Assembly (NCBI GenBank): GCA_024695145.1
Contig: JAILIS010000033.1
Span: 1-64,000 of the forward strand
DNA from: Lachnospiraceae bacterium
GTDB taxonomy: Bacteria > Bacillota > Clostridia > Lachnospirales > Lachnospiraceae
DNA length: 64,000 nucleotides
Reading direction: 5' to 3'
Shown: positions 52,930 to 62,517 of the stretch, piece by piece
How positions within the stretch are numbered: the first letter of the stretch is position 1
Layout of the letters: each line of letters opens with the position of its first letter
Notes under the pieces: generated by a model
The model's input: the letters and a program-made list of their open reading frames with translations, nothing else
Told to the model about the DNA's origin: nothing
Databases searched by the model: none
Program-made: the position numbers and the translations under genes

Positions 52930-54030
52930 ATGAAACAAAAGTACGCGATAGTATTCACAATAATTCTGTTATCGATCATGACGCTGCCCATAGTGGCAGC
53001 TGTTGTGATCTCTGGGAAGAAAAACAGCTCCGATATCCCGGCAAATGATGCGGTGATGAACAATACAGATGTCACTGTATCCGAAGCCGAACCTATGCCG
53101 GAGCCGGATCCTGAGCCCGTGTCCGGGGCCGAAGCGGAAACAGAAACAGAAACCGAACCTGAGTCTGAACCTGTACCGATGCCCCTTGTTCCTGAAAAGA
53201 TCCCACTTTCTAAATACGAACCTTATCTTGAGATCAACCCTTATGTATCGGGCTGGCTTGAGATCGACGGTTCTAAGATTGATGACGCTGTAGTATATAC
53301 TCCTGGCAGTCAGAATTATTTTCTTCATCGAGCACTTGACGGTAGCCCGCTTGAACGCGGTACGTTTTTTATAGCCATTAACTGGCAGGATGGATTTAAC
53401 AATACTCTTATATACGGGCATAACATGAAGGACGGGAGCGGATTCGGCAGCCTGCCCAGATATGCGGACAAAAAATACGGGATGGATCATTCGGTCATCC
53501 GGTTTGATACTCTCTATGATGAGAAAGAGTATGAATTGTTTGCGGTGTTCTATTCTCAGATAGATGAGGAGGAACTTGAAACGGAAGAGGACAGGGCAGA
53601 AGCCGACAGGATGATCGCCGAAAAAAGTCTCGATGAAAAGCGCGAGCAACAACAGGAGCAGCAACAGCAGGAGCAGCAACAACAGGAGCAGCAACAACAG
53701 GAGCAGCCGCCTGAGGCGGAAGAACCTGTCGATCTCATCACGGAAGAGGAACTTACGGTCAAAGATCTCAATCTTCACAGAGATTTCGGTGATGAAGATA
53801 TATACAGAAGCGAAAAGGACGAGGATAACGGACGGTTCAGGTACTATTACTACAATGATCTCTCCGACAGGGATGATTTTGAATATTTTGTAGATAATGT
53901 CAGACAGAGAGCACTCTATGACACGGGAGAGGATGTTTCGTGGGGCGATGAACTGCTGACACTTTCCACCTGCAGTTACCATGTCAGGAACGGGAGACTG
54001 GTCGTTGTGGCTGTACATCATCCCGATTAG
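52930..54030 (+). CDS. srtB2: Class B sortase with Gln/Glu-rich insert
   Basis: A 366-residue membrane-anchored sortase. The N-terminal helix (AIVFTIILLSIMTLPIVAAVVIS) is followed by a Glu/Pro-rich linker (about 50-85). Catalytic residues are His164 (YGHNMKDGSGFG), Cys348 (TLSTC) and Arg356 (NGRLVVVAV). The His-to-Cys distance is 184 residues, against 93 in the other sortase of this window, because about 90 residues are inserted, including a QQQEQ repeat at about residues 238-260. The order of motifs is intact, so it is probably active. It shares no close neighbour with a sorting signal. Confidence 0.86.
   Translation: MKQKYAIVFTIILLSIMTLPIVAAVVISGKKNSSDIPANDAVMNNTDVTVSEAEPMPEPDPEPVSGAEAETETETEPESEPVPMPLVPEKIPLSKYEPYLEINPYVSGWLEIDGSKIDDAVVYTPGSQNYFLHRALDGSPLERGTFFIAINWQDGFNNTLIYGHNMKDGSGFGSLPRYADKKYGMDHSVIRFDTLYDEKEYELFAVFYSQIDEEELETEEDRAEADRMIAEKSLDEKREQQQEQQQQEQQQQEQQQQEQPPEAEEPVDLITEEELTVKDLNLHRDFGDEDIYRSEKDEDNGRFRYYYYNDLSDRDDFEYFVDNVRQRALYDTGEDVSWGDELLTLSTCSYHVRNGRLVVVAVHHPD
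53643..53708 (+). repeat. 15-bp tandem repeat coding (QQQEQ)n within the sortase
   Basis: GAGCAGCAACAACAG-type 15-base units recur about four times, each coding five residues, so copy-number change keeps the frame. A strain-variable length is likely. Confidence 0.85.
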
Positions 54031-54060
54031 AAAATATTACGACAAAATACGCAAATACCC

Positions 54061-54089
54061 TTGACAATTTGCGGTTTTTATTTGAGAAT
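54061..54089 (+). promoter_or_regulatory. Possible promoter of the L,D-transpeptidase gene
   Basis: TTGACA (54061-54066), a 17-bp spacer and GAGAAT (54084-54089). An alternative is TTGAGA (54082-54087) with AATAAT (54105-54110). Confidence 0.4.
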
Positions 54090-54140
54090 TATTCAGTATT
54101 CTGTAATAATGTAACAATTACTGAGATTTCGGAGGGGGAT

Positions 54141-54785
54141 ATGATGTGTAAATTGTTAGGTTTTTTACCGGTAATGTTTGCCGCATCCGTGATAGTGTTT
54201 GCGCCGGTAACGGTGCATGCGGATGTGACGGCAAATACCGCGGTTGTTCTTTCTGCCGAGGAGCAGGCAGCGCTCGATGCTGCGGCAGCTCAGGCGCTTG
54301 CACTTCAACAGGCGTCGCTTCAGGCACTTCTTGACCAGCAGGTTGCAGCGGCAACGGCAGCGGCACAGGCTGCGGCAGCCCAGGCTGAAGCGGCTCAGGC
54401 GGCGGCGATCGTAACTGCGGCAGGGATGACTTATATCGATATCAATATAGATGCTCAGACACTGACATATTTTGTTAACGGTGTTCCCTTCATTTCAACT
54501 TCATGTGTTACCGGAGGCCCGGGAAATGGTACTCCCAGAGGGTTTTATACGATACTCAACAAGGTTCCGGGCAAGTATCTGAAAGGTCCCACATGGAATG
54601 TGTGGGTTGACAGATGGATGCGTTTTACAGGCAATGTAGGCATTCATGATGCTTCATGGCGCAGGAAGTTCGGAGGAAATATATACAAGAGCAACGGATC
54701 CCACGGATGTGTCAACATTCCTTTTGCGGCTGCAGATCAGCTTTATAACACCGCACCTGTCGGCACAGTGGTTTACGTTCACTGA
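54141..54785 (+). CDS. Secreted L,D-transpeptidase (YkuD domain)
   Basis: A 214-residue exported enzyme. A signal peptide (about 1-27, ending VTVHAD) is followed by an Ala/Gln-rich helical spacer (about 35-95) and a YkuD domain with SHGCVNIPF, catalytic Cys near residue 190, and GIHDASW. It makes 3-3 cross-links or modifies peptidoglycan. GGAGGGGG precedes the ATG at 54141 (ATG at 54144 is an equal choice); the open frame upstream runs into the promoter. The hybrid kinase gene follows 9 bases later. Confidence 0.87.
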   Translation: MMCKLLGFLPVMFAASVIVFAPVTVHADVTANTAVVLSAEEQAALDAAAAQALALQQASLQALLDQQVAAATAAAQAAAAQAEAAQAAAIVTAAGMTYIDINIDAQTLTYFVNGVPFISTSCVTGGPGNGTPRGFYTILNKVPGKYLKGPTWNVWVDRWMRFTGNVGIHDASWRRKFGGNIYKSNGSHGCVNIPFAAADQLYNTAPVGTVVYVH

Positions 54786-54794
54786 CGGGGGCTC

Positions 54795-57410
54795 ATGCCG
54801 GATAACGATACTAAAAACATCAGTTCAGACAGTACACGCGTATCTCCTCTTGAGATGCTTAAGTGGTATGGGATAAAAAAGGCCATTATCTTTCCGATAA
54901 TGGCGCTTTTTTTCATTTTGATCATCATCGTATATCATATGCTGCTTCTCAACTATGCAAGAGACAGTATCATAACGAACGGCGAACTCAGCGCCAACCG
55001 GGCCGCGGAAGAGATCGAACTCTATCTTTCAAGCGGTCTTGATACTATAAAAAGCGCGTCGTATACACTGGAAAAGATGCTTGGAGAAGGCGCATCACAT
55101 AATGATGTGCTCAAATACCTGACGGAAGAGACGGAGCTTTTATCTGATACCAATATCATTGATTCGACAGGGCTTTATGCATATATTCACGGAGAGTATC
55201 ATGACGGTTCCGGGTGGGATCCCGGCCCGGCTTATGAGGCGACTGACCGCCCGTGGTACATCGAAGCAAAGGCGGCAAACGGAAGCATTGCACTGGTCAA
55301 TCCGTATCTTGATTCATATTCCGGTGATATAGTCACTACATTAACGAGGATGCTGTCAGACGGTGACAGCGTTGTTGCAATTGACGTTAAGCTTGATAAG
55401 ATACAGACCATCATTGATACCCATACGAATCTGAACAGAAATACCGTGAATATGGTTATTGCCAATAACGGAGTGGTCGTGGCACATACCGCCCAGTCCG
55501 AATTGGGTAAGAATTACTTTGAAGAGAGCGATACTCTGGGTGGGACAGTACTTAAGAGTCTGTCCGAAAAACCGGGCGGATCGGTTCAGACAGGGTTTGA
55601 TTTTGAATATGAGAATCGCAACTATACGGCATATTCCATCAAGATGTCCAATAACTGGTATTGTATATCGATCGCTGATTCGGATGATATCTATGCACCG
55701 ATCAAAATGATGGTTTGGCTCAGTATCTCCGTTATTATCCTGACGCTTGTGATCTTTGCGGTGATTATGATATATACGGGCCGGAAAGAGTTTATGCAAA
55801 GACGCCTTGAGAATCTCCTCAGATCGTCGGCGGATATTTATATGTCACTGTGCGAATTTGATCTTACAAACAATACAGTGACAGAGATCAAAAATGTTAA
55901 TCCGGCCATTTCAAATGCGGTAAAAACAGTCAATCATAATGCGGTTGAAGTGTTTAAAAACGTGATGACCGCGCTGCCTGAAAGTCCGACAAGACAGGCG
56001 GCGATCGATTTTACGGATCTGTCCAACATTGACGAGAGAATGAAGGACAGGGACATTACAACTGTCGAGTATCAGAGTTTCAATGATGTCTGGGTAAGGG
56101 CACGGCTCATTGTTTCGGAAAGAAACGCGGACGGGAAGGTAACACACGTTCTGTGGATGCTTGAGAATATCACGAAAGAGAAGCAGGAGCGTGACAGCCT
56201 CATTAATATATCAGAGCAGGCGATTGCGGCAAGCGATGCCAAATCCGCCTTTCTGTCTAATATGTCTCATGAGATCAGAACGCCGATCAACGCTGTGCTC
56301 GGCATGAATGAGATGATATTGCGCGAGAGCGATAATGAGGATATCAACTATTATTCCAGCAACATCAAAAGTGCCGGCAATTCGCTTCTGGCGCTGATCA
56401 ATGATATCCTTGATTTTTCAAAGATCGAATCGGGCAAGATGGAGATCGTTCCGGTGGACTACGATCTGTCATCAATGATCAATGATCTGGTGACGCTCAT
56501 CAGTGTGCGCGTGATCGACAAGGGTCTCGAACTCAACGTCAACATCGATCCGGATCTGCCGGTCGGCCTTTTTGGCGATGAAGTCAGGATCAAACAGGTA
56601 ATAGCAAATCTGCTGACAAATGCCGCCAAATACACGGATAAAGGAAGTGTCACCTTCACGATATCTTCCGACAAGGATTACGGAAAGGATGATACCATCA
56701 CTCTCCATATTTCCGTTAAAGATACGGGAATAGGTATCAAAAAGGAAAATCTGAAACAGCTCTTCACGGCATTCGAACGTATCGATGTCAAGAAAAACCG
56801 CAACATAGAAGGCACAGGGCTTGGAATGGCCATTGCAAACAACCTACTGTTGCTGATGGGAAGTACACTTAAGGTGGAAAGTGAGTATGGAGTCGGATCC
56901 GAGTTCTCGTTCGATCTCGTTCAGACCGTCAGAAGCTGGAACCATATCGGCGATTACAAGACCGCATATAAAGATACTGCGGCAAAAGCCGAGGTGTACA
57001 CACCTGTATTTACGACATCAAAAGGCCGAGTTCTCGTTGTCGATGACATGGCGATCAATCTGGTGGTGTTCAAAGGACTGCTCAAGAAGACAGGCCTTGA
57101 AATAGACACTGCAGGCGGAGGGCAGGAAGGCCTGGATGAATCCAAAAAGAACCATTATGACATCATGTTCATAGACCATATGATGCCGGGACTTGACGGT
57201 GTTGAGATGCTGCATGCCATAAAGAAAGATGAAAACAATCCGAACAGGGATACTCCTGCGATCTGCCTTACCGCAAATGCAGTTACCGGGGCCCGGGAAT
57301 ACTATCTTCAGGAGGGCTTTGACGGGTATCTTACGAAGCCTGTCGATCCAAAACTTCTCGAGGAGATCATATACCGTCATTTAAGCCCCGAACTCCTAGA
57401 AAAAACTTGA
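54795..57410 (+). CDS. Hybrid sensor histidine kinase with Cache domain and receiver
   Basis: An 871-residue membrane kinase. The first membrane helix (FPIMALFFILIIIVYHML) and a second near residues 310-330 bracket an extracytoplasmic dCache-like domain (GAYEATDRPWYIEA-like TDRPWYIEAKA motif). Then a PAS-like linker, the HisKA helix with His492 (SNMSHEIRTPINAVLGM), an ATPase domain (N box LTNAAKYT, GTGLGMAI) and a receiver domain with phosphoacceptor Asp794 (MFIDHMMPG). The signal sensed is unknown. It lies in an operon-like string with the L,D-transpeptidase before it. Confidence 0.88.
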   Translation: MPDNDTKNISSDSTRVSPLEMLKWYGIKKAIIFPIMALFFILIIIVYHMLLLNYARDSIITNGELSANRAAEEIELYLSSGLDTIKSASYTLEKMLGEGASHNDVLKYLTEETELLSDTNIIDSTGLYAYIHGEYHDGSGWDPGPAYEATDRPWYIEAKAANGSIALVNPYLDSYSGDIVTTLTRMLSDGDSVVAIDVKLDKIQTIIDTHTNLNRNTVNMVIANNGVVVAHTAQSELGKNYFEESDTLGGTVLKSLSEKPGGSVQTGFDFEYENRNYTAYSIKMSNNWYCISIADSDDIYAPIKMMVWLSISVIILTLVIFAVIMIYTGRKEFMQRRLENLLRSSADIYMSLCEFDLTNNTVTEIKNVNPAISNAVKTVNHNAVEVFKNVMTALPESPTRQAAIDFTDLSNIDERMKDRDITTVEYQSFNDVWVRARLIVSERNADGKVTHVLWMLENITKEKQERDSLINISEQAIAASDAKSAFLSNMSHEIRTPINAVLGMNEMILRESDNEDINYYSSNIKSAGNSLLALINDILDFSKIESGKMEIVPVDYDLSSMINDLVTLISVRVIDKGLELNVNIDPDLPVGLFGDEVRIKQVIANLLTNAAKYTDKGSVTFTISSDKDYGKDDTITLHISVKDTGIGIKKENLKQLFTAFERIDVKKNRNIEGTGLGMAIANNLLLLMGSTLKVESEYGVGSEFSFDLVQTVRSWNHIGDYKTAYKDTAAKAEVYTPVFTTSKGRVLVVDDMAINLVVFKGLLKKTGLEIDTAGGGQEGLDESKKNHYDIMFIDHMMPGLDGVEMLHAIKKDENNPNRDTPAICLTANAVTGAREYYLQEGFDGYLTKPVDPKLLEEIIYRHLSPELLEKT

Positions 57411-57434
57411 ATAATAAGCAGTATTTGATATAAT
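57407..57434 (+). promoter_or_regulatory. Promoter of the chemoreceptor gene
   Basis: TTGAAT (57407-57412), a 16-bp spacer and TATAAT (57429-57434), 70 bases upstream of the start codon at 57504. Confidence 0.6.
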
Positions 57435-57503
57435 TAAGTCTGTAATTTGCTTTTATTTTCGGACATAATCAGAGATTACGTAAAGGGGAAAGGGAGAAAG
57501 CTT

Positions 57504-59204
57504 ATGAAGTTAAGATCAAAGATCATCATGATTTCGGTCATACCGGTTGTTGTATTCGGTATCTTTATCTACATTTTTGCAAGGATAAGGGTTACGAACA
57601 GCATGGAAGCCGAGGTTTTCAACGGCCTGCATTCGTCAGTCCTGGCTGTACGTTCGGCTCTCGGTGAGATCAATACCGATCCGTATGAGCTTAACGGCGA
57701 TTTCCTGATGAAGGGAAATTTCAACGTTACGAATGAGACGGGCATAGTTGATGATGTCAAGGCCGGAACGGGAACAGTTACGACCATATTCTTTGGGGAT
57801 ACCCGTTATGCAACGAGCGTTGTGAAGCCGGGGACGAATGAAAGAGTTCTGTATACCCAGGCGGGCGAGAAGGTCATCGATACCGTATTAAAGGGTGGTC
57901 AGGAATATTCGGCATCCAACGTTGATATAGTCGGAAGCAAGTATTATACATACTATGTTCCTCTTTACCAGCAGGGCTCTAAGGAAGTTATAGGTATGGT
58001 ATTTTGCGGACGCGCACAGGATGAAGTTCAAAAAGAGATCAACGTTGTTACGAACAGCATCCTTGCAGCCACGATCGTGGCAATCCTGATCGCGGCAGGT
58101 CTTTCGTTCATAGTAGCTATGATGATAACCAACGCGATCCATAAGAGTGTTCAGATACTTGAGAGAGTTGCGGAAGGTGACCTTACGCATGAAGTTCCCG
58201 GCGATATAATCAGCCGCAAGGATGAGCTCGGCATCATGGGTAAGTGTATAGAGGAACTTCGTGAGAGCCTCATAGAGATAATCTCGGAATTGAAAAATCA
58301 TTCGTTCAACCTGTACTCATCATCGGATAAGCTCGATGCCGCATCGCAGGAGGCAACCGATTCGATCGGACAGGTCAATCAGGCTATCGCCGAGATATCG
58401 GACGGTGCGAACTCGCAGGCGAGTGAGACCCAGTCGGCAACCGAGAATGTTATCCTTATGGGTAATATGGTTGAAGATACATCATCTCAGCTCAAGAACC
58501 TGATCGATATTTCCGAGTCAATGCGTCAGGCCGGTACAAGGGCCATCGATACGCTTGACAAGCTTGACAAGATCAACAGGAGAGCATCGGATGCAATCGA
58601 TCTTATATATGAACAGACCAATACAACCAATGAATCTGTAGCACGGATTCAGGAAGCAACGGCTCTTATCACTGACATTGCCGAAGAGACGAACCTTCTG
58701 TCGCTTAACGCTTCGATCGAAGCAGCCAGAGCAGGAGAGCAGGGAAGAGGCTTTGCGGTTGTTGCCAACCAAATCCAGAAACTTGCTGAACAGTCCAATG
58801 AGAGTGCGAGCAGGATAGCATCGATCATCACCGAGCTTCTTTCCGATTCCGAGAAGAGCGTCAAGACGATGGATGAAGTACGCCAGATCATGGAAGAACA
58901 GAGCGAAGATGTTCGCAGGACTCAGGAAGCATTCCAGGATGTCAGCTCCGGTATCGATCAGACCACATCCGGTATGGGGGATATCTCAGAGAAGACAACG
59001 AACCTTGATCAGGCAAGAGTATCTGTTGTTGATGTGGTTCAGAACCTTACCGCCATCGCGGAGGAGAATGCAGCAAGCACCCAGCAGACGAGTGCCAGCG
59101 CAAACGAGTTCTCATCGCTTGTCGGCAACATCAAGGATGAGACGGTTACGCTCAAAGAGATCGCAGACGGTATTGAGCGCAGCGTAGGACAGTTCCAGAT
59201 CTGA
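57504..59204 (+). CDS. Methyl-accepting chemotaxis protein
   Basis: A 566-residue receptor. The N-terminal helix ([19 protein letters not shown]), an extracytoplasmic single-Cache-like sensor (about 30-185), a second helix ([19 protein letters not shown]), a HAMP linker ([14 protein letters not shown]) and a long cytoplasmic coiled coil with the hairpin tip [23 protein letters not shown] (core motif, read in pieces). It controls the flagellar motor through CheA/CheW. The ATG at 57504 follows AAAGGGAGAAAG; the upstream open frame crosses the promoter. Confidence 0.93.
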   Translation: MKLRSKIIMISVIPVVVFGIFIYIFARIRVTNSMEAEVFNGLHSSVLAVRSALGEINTDPYELNGDFLMKGNFNVTNETGIVDDVKAGTGTVTTIFFGDTRYATSVVKPGTNERVLYTQAGEKVIDTVLKGGQEYSASNVDIVGSKYYTYYVPLYQQGSKEVIGMVFCGRAQDEVQKEINVVTNSILAATIVAILIAAGLSFIVAMMITNAIHKSVQILERVAEGDLTHEVPGDIISRKDELGIMGKCIEELRESLIEIISELKNHSFNLYSSSDKLDAASQEATDSIGQVNQAIAEISDGANSQASETQSATENVILMGNMVEDTSSQLKNLIDISESMRQAGTRAIDTLDKLDKINRRASDAIDLIYEQTNTTNESVARIQEATALITDIAEETNLLSLNASIEAARAGEQGRGFAVVANQIQKLAEQSNESASRIASIITELLSDSEKSVKTMDEVRQIMEEQSEDVRRTQEAFQDVSSGIDQTTSGMGDISEKTTNLDQARVSVVDVVQNLTAIAEENAASTQQTSASANEFSSLVGNIKDETVTLKEIADGIERSVGQFQI

Positions 59205-59230
59205 TGATCGCACATTTCATATGATTGGGA

Positions 59231-59260
59231 GAAAGCGGTAAGAGATTACCGCTTTCTTAT
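59231..59260 (+). terminator. Terminator of the chemoreceptor gene
   Basis: GAAAGCGGTAA (59231-59241) pairs with TTACCGCTTTC (59247-59257), followed by a short T-rich tail. Its position inside the upstream open frame of the next gene supports the later start of that gene. Confidence 0.65.
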
Positions 59261-59281
59261 ATAAACCGGAGGATATCAAAA

Positions 59282-59845
59282 TTGGCTTCAAGATCGGTAA
59301 TAGACGGATACTCTTTCGCGGATGATGCGGACCTTTCCCTTGCATCTTCCGAAATCGAGAAGATCAAGTTTATCGCTGGCAAGATGAATATGGATAATGC
59401 ACAGGGAGTTCTTGCCGTATACGATAAGCTGATCACCAGCGGGATATTTGTTACACCTGTAGGGAACGAGTATCTCAGAACGCTTCAGAATTTCCTGTAC
59501 AAGAATAATGATATACCGGATGAAGCCATAAAAGAGATACCGGTGCCCATATCGTATACACGGGCCCTCAATCTGCGAAGTGAAGAGCGGGACGAGAAGA
59601 TAGCCGAAGAACGTTCAAGACGCACACTTCGCAAAACATTCAGAAACGAATACAAGATATCACTTATCGTCAACATCATTCTGATAATCATGGTCATCGC
59701 GATGTTCATCATTACACTCAAGGCGGAAAACCCCAATATGATCAACTATCGCACGGCGATACTGAACCAGTACAGTGAATGGGAACAGGAGCTCAATGAG
59801 CGTGAAGCGGCGATCAGGGAAAAGGAACTGGAACTCGGAAAGTGA
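59282..59845 (+). CDS. Small membrane protein with coiled-coil tail, unknown
   Basis: A 187-residue protein. The N-terminal soluble part (about 1-120) is helical and basic, followed by one membrane helix (SLIVNIILIIMVIAMFIITL, about 129-148) and a charged C-terminal coiled coil (NQYSEWEQELNEREAAIREKELELGK, read in pieces). It starts with TTG at 59282, with CCGGAGGA 8 bases upstream. No family is recognised. It sits 9 bases before a response-regulator gene and is probably co-transcribed with it. Confidence 0.68.
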   Translation: MASRSVIDGYSFADDADLSLASSEIEKIKFIAGKMNMDNAQGVLAVYDKLITSGIFVTPVGNEYLRTLQNFLYKNNDIPDEAIKEIPVPISYTRALNLRSEERDEKIAEERSRRTLRKTFRNEYKISLIVNIILIIMVIAMFIITLKAENPNMINYRTAILNQYSEWEQELNEREAAIREKELELGK

Positions 59846-59854
59846 GGATAGGAA

Positions 59855-60529
59855 ATGGACAAGATCAAGATACTGGTTGTTGATGATGAGAGTCGTATGA
59901 GAAAGCTGGTAAGTGATTTTCTCATCAAGAAAGATTACCAGGTTGTGGAAGCGGCTGACGGGCAGGAAGCCATTGATATCTTCTTTGAGCAGAATGATAT
60001 TTCCCTTGTGATACTCGATGTTATGATGCCGAAGATGGACGGCTGGGAGGTGCTGCGTGAGATCAGGAGCTATTCCAGGATCCCCGTTATCATGCTTACG
60101 GCAAAGGGAGATGAGAGAGACGAGCTCAACGGTTTCGAACTCGGAGTAGACGAGTATATATCCAAGCCTTTCTCGCCCAAGATACTCGTGGCAAGGGTTG
60201 ATGCACTTCTCCGCCGCAGTAACCTAATCACCGAGGAAGCCAAGATAGAGGCCGGGGGCATCGTACTTGACAAGGCCAGTCATACCGTGCTGATAGACGG
60301 TAAAAGCGTTGACCTGTCATTCAAGGAGTTTGAGCTTCTGTCGTATTTTATGGAAAATCAGGGGCTTGCGCTCTCACGCGAGAAGATCCTCAATCATGTA
60401 TGGAATTATGATTATTTCGGAGACGCACGAACGATAGATACCCATGTCAAAAAGCTCCGTTCCAAGATGGGAGAAAAGGGTGAATGCATTAAGACAATAT
60501 GGGGTATGGGATACAAATTCGAGACGTGA
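59855..60529 (+). CDS. OmpR-family response regulator
   Basis: A 224-residue DNA-binding regulator. The receiver domain (about 1-118) has the acidic pocket VVDDE, phosphoacceptor Asp55 (VILDVMMPKMDGWE) and the conserved Lys in EYISKPF. The winged-helix domain (about 130-224) shows LSFKEFELLSYFMEN and TIDTHVKKLRSKMG. No histidine kinase gene is adjacent; the hybrid kinase upstream has its own receiver, so the partner is unclear. A likely target is the neighbouring membrane genes. Confidence 0.9.
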   Translation: MDKIKILVVDDESRMRKLVSDFLIKKDYQVVEAADGQEAIDIFFEQNDISLVILDVMMPKMDGWEVLREIRSYSRIPVIMLTAKGDERDELNGFELGVDEYISKPFSPKILVARVDALLRRSNLITEEAKIEAGGIVLDKASHTVLIDGKSVDLSFKEFELLSYFMENQGLALSREKILNHVWNYDYFGDARTIDTHVKKLRSKMGEKGECIKTIWGMGYKFET

Positions 60530-60566
60530 GGCTTTTTTATGATCAAAAAGAGATTGCAGCGGATTT

Positions 60567-60596
60567 TTGACGCACAGCGGGAATATTTGGTATAAT
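60567..60596 (+). promoter_or_regulatory. Leaderless promoter of the MFS gene
   Basis: TTGACG (60567-60572), an 18-bp spacer and TGG-TATAAT (-10 at 60591-60596), 7 bases before the ATG at 60604, which has no ribosome binding site. Confidence 0.62.
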
Positions 60597-60603
60597 AGAT
60601 CAC

Positions 60604-62517
60604 ATGAATATACAAAATACACATAAAAAAACAAGACTGTTTTTGTTCTTAGGATCTGCGGCAACCCTTGCAGTGGTTGTCGTATTCCTTGTAATGCTGA
60701 ATATCAGGGAACCGAAGGAATACACTTCGGTTCCCCTTTCTGTTCTTTTTATAGTATCGGCCATAGCGTGTGTGACGCTCGCCCTGTTCTTTGCACAGGG
60801 ACCGATATTCGATCAGGAAGGAAACCTGGAGAGCGTTAACATTAAAGCGATGCTGCTGGTAGTGCTTGTTATTATACAGGTGGCATTTTTCTTTGAGATA
60901 ATCTCGGTCCGTAACCAGAAACTGAACTATCAGCTTTATTCCGATATCAGAAAGGACATCGCTGTGGCCGAAAAGGCCGAGGCAGGTGAACTTGACGCGC
61001 TGTTAAAAGATATGCGGGGCGGTGCCATTACGGATATTGCGGTTATCGACGAGAACGGAGTCGTTAAAAGATCATCAGACAGTGCGCTCATCGGCACAAC
61101 GATCGATCAGAATGTATATACATATCCTTTTACCGGTAAGGATAATATCAGTTTTATCGTTGATCTGTCGTATAACGGCAAGCAGATGAGATCGGTCATT
61201 CTCGACCTTCTCACGGTTCTTGTTACATCCATATTCTTCTCCGTTGAAATCGTAATACTGATGACGAGGGTCATAACGAGGAGAACGTCGGGAGAGGAGC
61301 AGGTTACCACGTCTCTTTACTATATCAGACAGATATCATTCCTGTTTTATTTTGCATCAAGACTGTCTTCGGCATTTATTCCGATAATGGCCAAGTCTTT
61401 GTTCAATCCGTTTTCCGGAATGTCAGACAATGCGGCCGCGGGTCTTCCGCAGTCTGCGGAAACGCTGCTCACATGCTCGGCTATATTTATCACCACGCTT
61501 ATACTTGAAAAGAAAGGATGGAAGCTTCCTTTTGTGGCAGGCGTTGTGATGGTGGCGGCAGGAACATTCCTTTCGGCAGTTTCGCTCAACCTGCCCATGT
61601 TTGTACTTGCAAGGGCTGTCGTAGGACTCGGGTATGGATTTTGCTGGATGACACTCAGGAATCTCTCGCTCTTCGGAAAGGATTCAAGACAACAGCTTGT
61701 GGGATTCGCTTTGCTCAATGCCGGTATATATGCCGGAATGAACTGCGGAGCGTCTCTTGGAGCCATACTTGCACAGATCTTCGGATACAAATTCGTATTT
61801 GTCATTTCCGGTGTTGCGACGCTGCTCACATCCCTGTTCATCATCCGCATGGAAAATGAATTGCTGCCGCACAGAGAAACGGCAGACGATAGTACCGCAA
61901 AAGATCGGCAAAGTGCCGGAAATATTATATCCGCATTATTGTTTGTGGTACTTATGATCGCACCGGCATGTATTGCGGCATCGTTTACCAGTTATTATCT
62001 TCCTCTTTATTTCGAGAGCATAGGAAGAAGCGTGGCGGATGTCGGAAGAGCACAGCTTCTTTACGGTATCGTTATAGTGTTTGCCGGACCGTTCCTCTCG
62101 GGTGTTATTGCTATATTCAAGACCAGAGCATTAAAGAGGATCAACCTGATCTATAACCTGCTCATTTCAGTGAGTCTGTTCCTTCCGGGGATCGGGTCGG
62201 GCCTGCTGTCATCGTTTATAGGTTCGGCGCTTCTCGGTACGGCTGACAGTGTCGGATTCGGTGTGCAGAACAATTATTTCCTTGCACTTCCGGCGGTCAG
62301 AAATATGGGAGCATCAAGATCCCTGTCAGTGTTATCGTTTATTAAAAAACTCATAGAGATGGCCGGGCCTTTAGTTTTCGCCGGAGTAATGGTTCTGGGT
62401 TATCAGGCCGGCATACGGATGCTCGCCATATGTTTTGCCGCGATGGCAATTGCTTTTGTGGTGCTTGATCCTTTATTAAGCAGAGGAGCGAAAACGGAAG
62501 TGGAGGATAAAAATTGA
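60604..62517 (+). CDS. MFS transporter fused to N-terminal sensor-like module
   Basis: A 637-residue membrane protein. Residues 1-103 contain three membrane helices, followed by an extracytoplasmic domain (about 104-198) with the single-Cache/PAS-like pattern AITDIAVIDENGVVKRSSD and LIGTTIDQNV, and a fourth helix (about 199-222). Residues about 240-630 are a twelve-helix Major Facilitator unit, with LARAVVGLGYGFCW as a recognisable MFS motif region. The fusion suggests sensing coupled to transport; the cargo is unknown. It appears leaderless, and overlaps the next gene by 4 bases (TTGA). Confidence 0.8.
   Translation: MNIQNTHKKTRLFLFLGSAATLAVVVVFLVMLNIREPKEYTSVPLSVLFIVSAIACVTLALFFAQGPIFDQEGNLESVNIKAMLLVVLVIIQVAFFFEIISVRNQKLNYQLYSDIRKDIAVAEKAEAGELDALLKDMRGGAITDIAVIDENGVVKRSSDSALIGTTIDQNVYTYPFTGKDNISFIVDLSYNGKQMRSVILDLLTVLVTSIFFSVEIVILMTRVITRRTSGEEQVTTSLYYIRQISFLFYFASRLSSAFIPIMAKSLFNPFSGMSDNAAAGLPQSAETLLTCSAIFITTLILEKKGWKLPFVAGVVMVAAGTFLSAVSLNLPMFVLARAVVGLGYGFCWMTLRNLSLFGKDSRQQLVGFALLNAGIYAGMNCGASLGAILAQIFGYKFVFVISGVATLLTSLFIIRMENELLPHRETADDSTAKDRQSAGNIISALLFVVLMIAPACIAASFTSYYLPLYFESIGRSVADVGRAQLLYGIVIVFAGPFLSGVIAIFKTRALKRINLIYNLLISVSLFLPGIGSGLLSSFIGSALLGTADSVGFGVQNNYFLALPAVRNMGASRSLSVLSFIKKLIEMAGPLVFAGVMVLGYQAGIRMLAICFAAMAIAFVVLDPLLSRGAKTEVEDKN

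Noticed and set aside
52969..54021. 350-residue minus-strand frame with a poly-Leu run
   Set aside because: Antisense to the second sortase; the Leu run is only the reverse reading of the CAG/CAA repeat.
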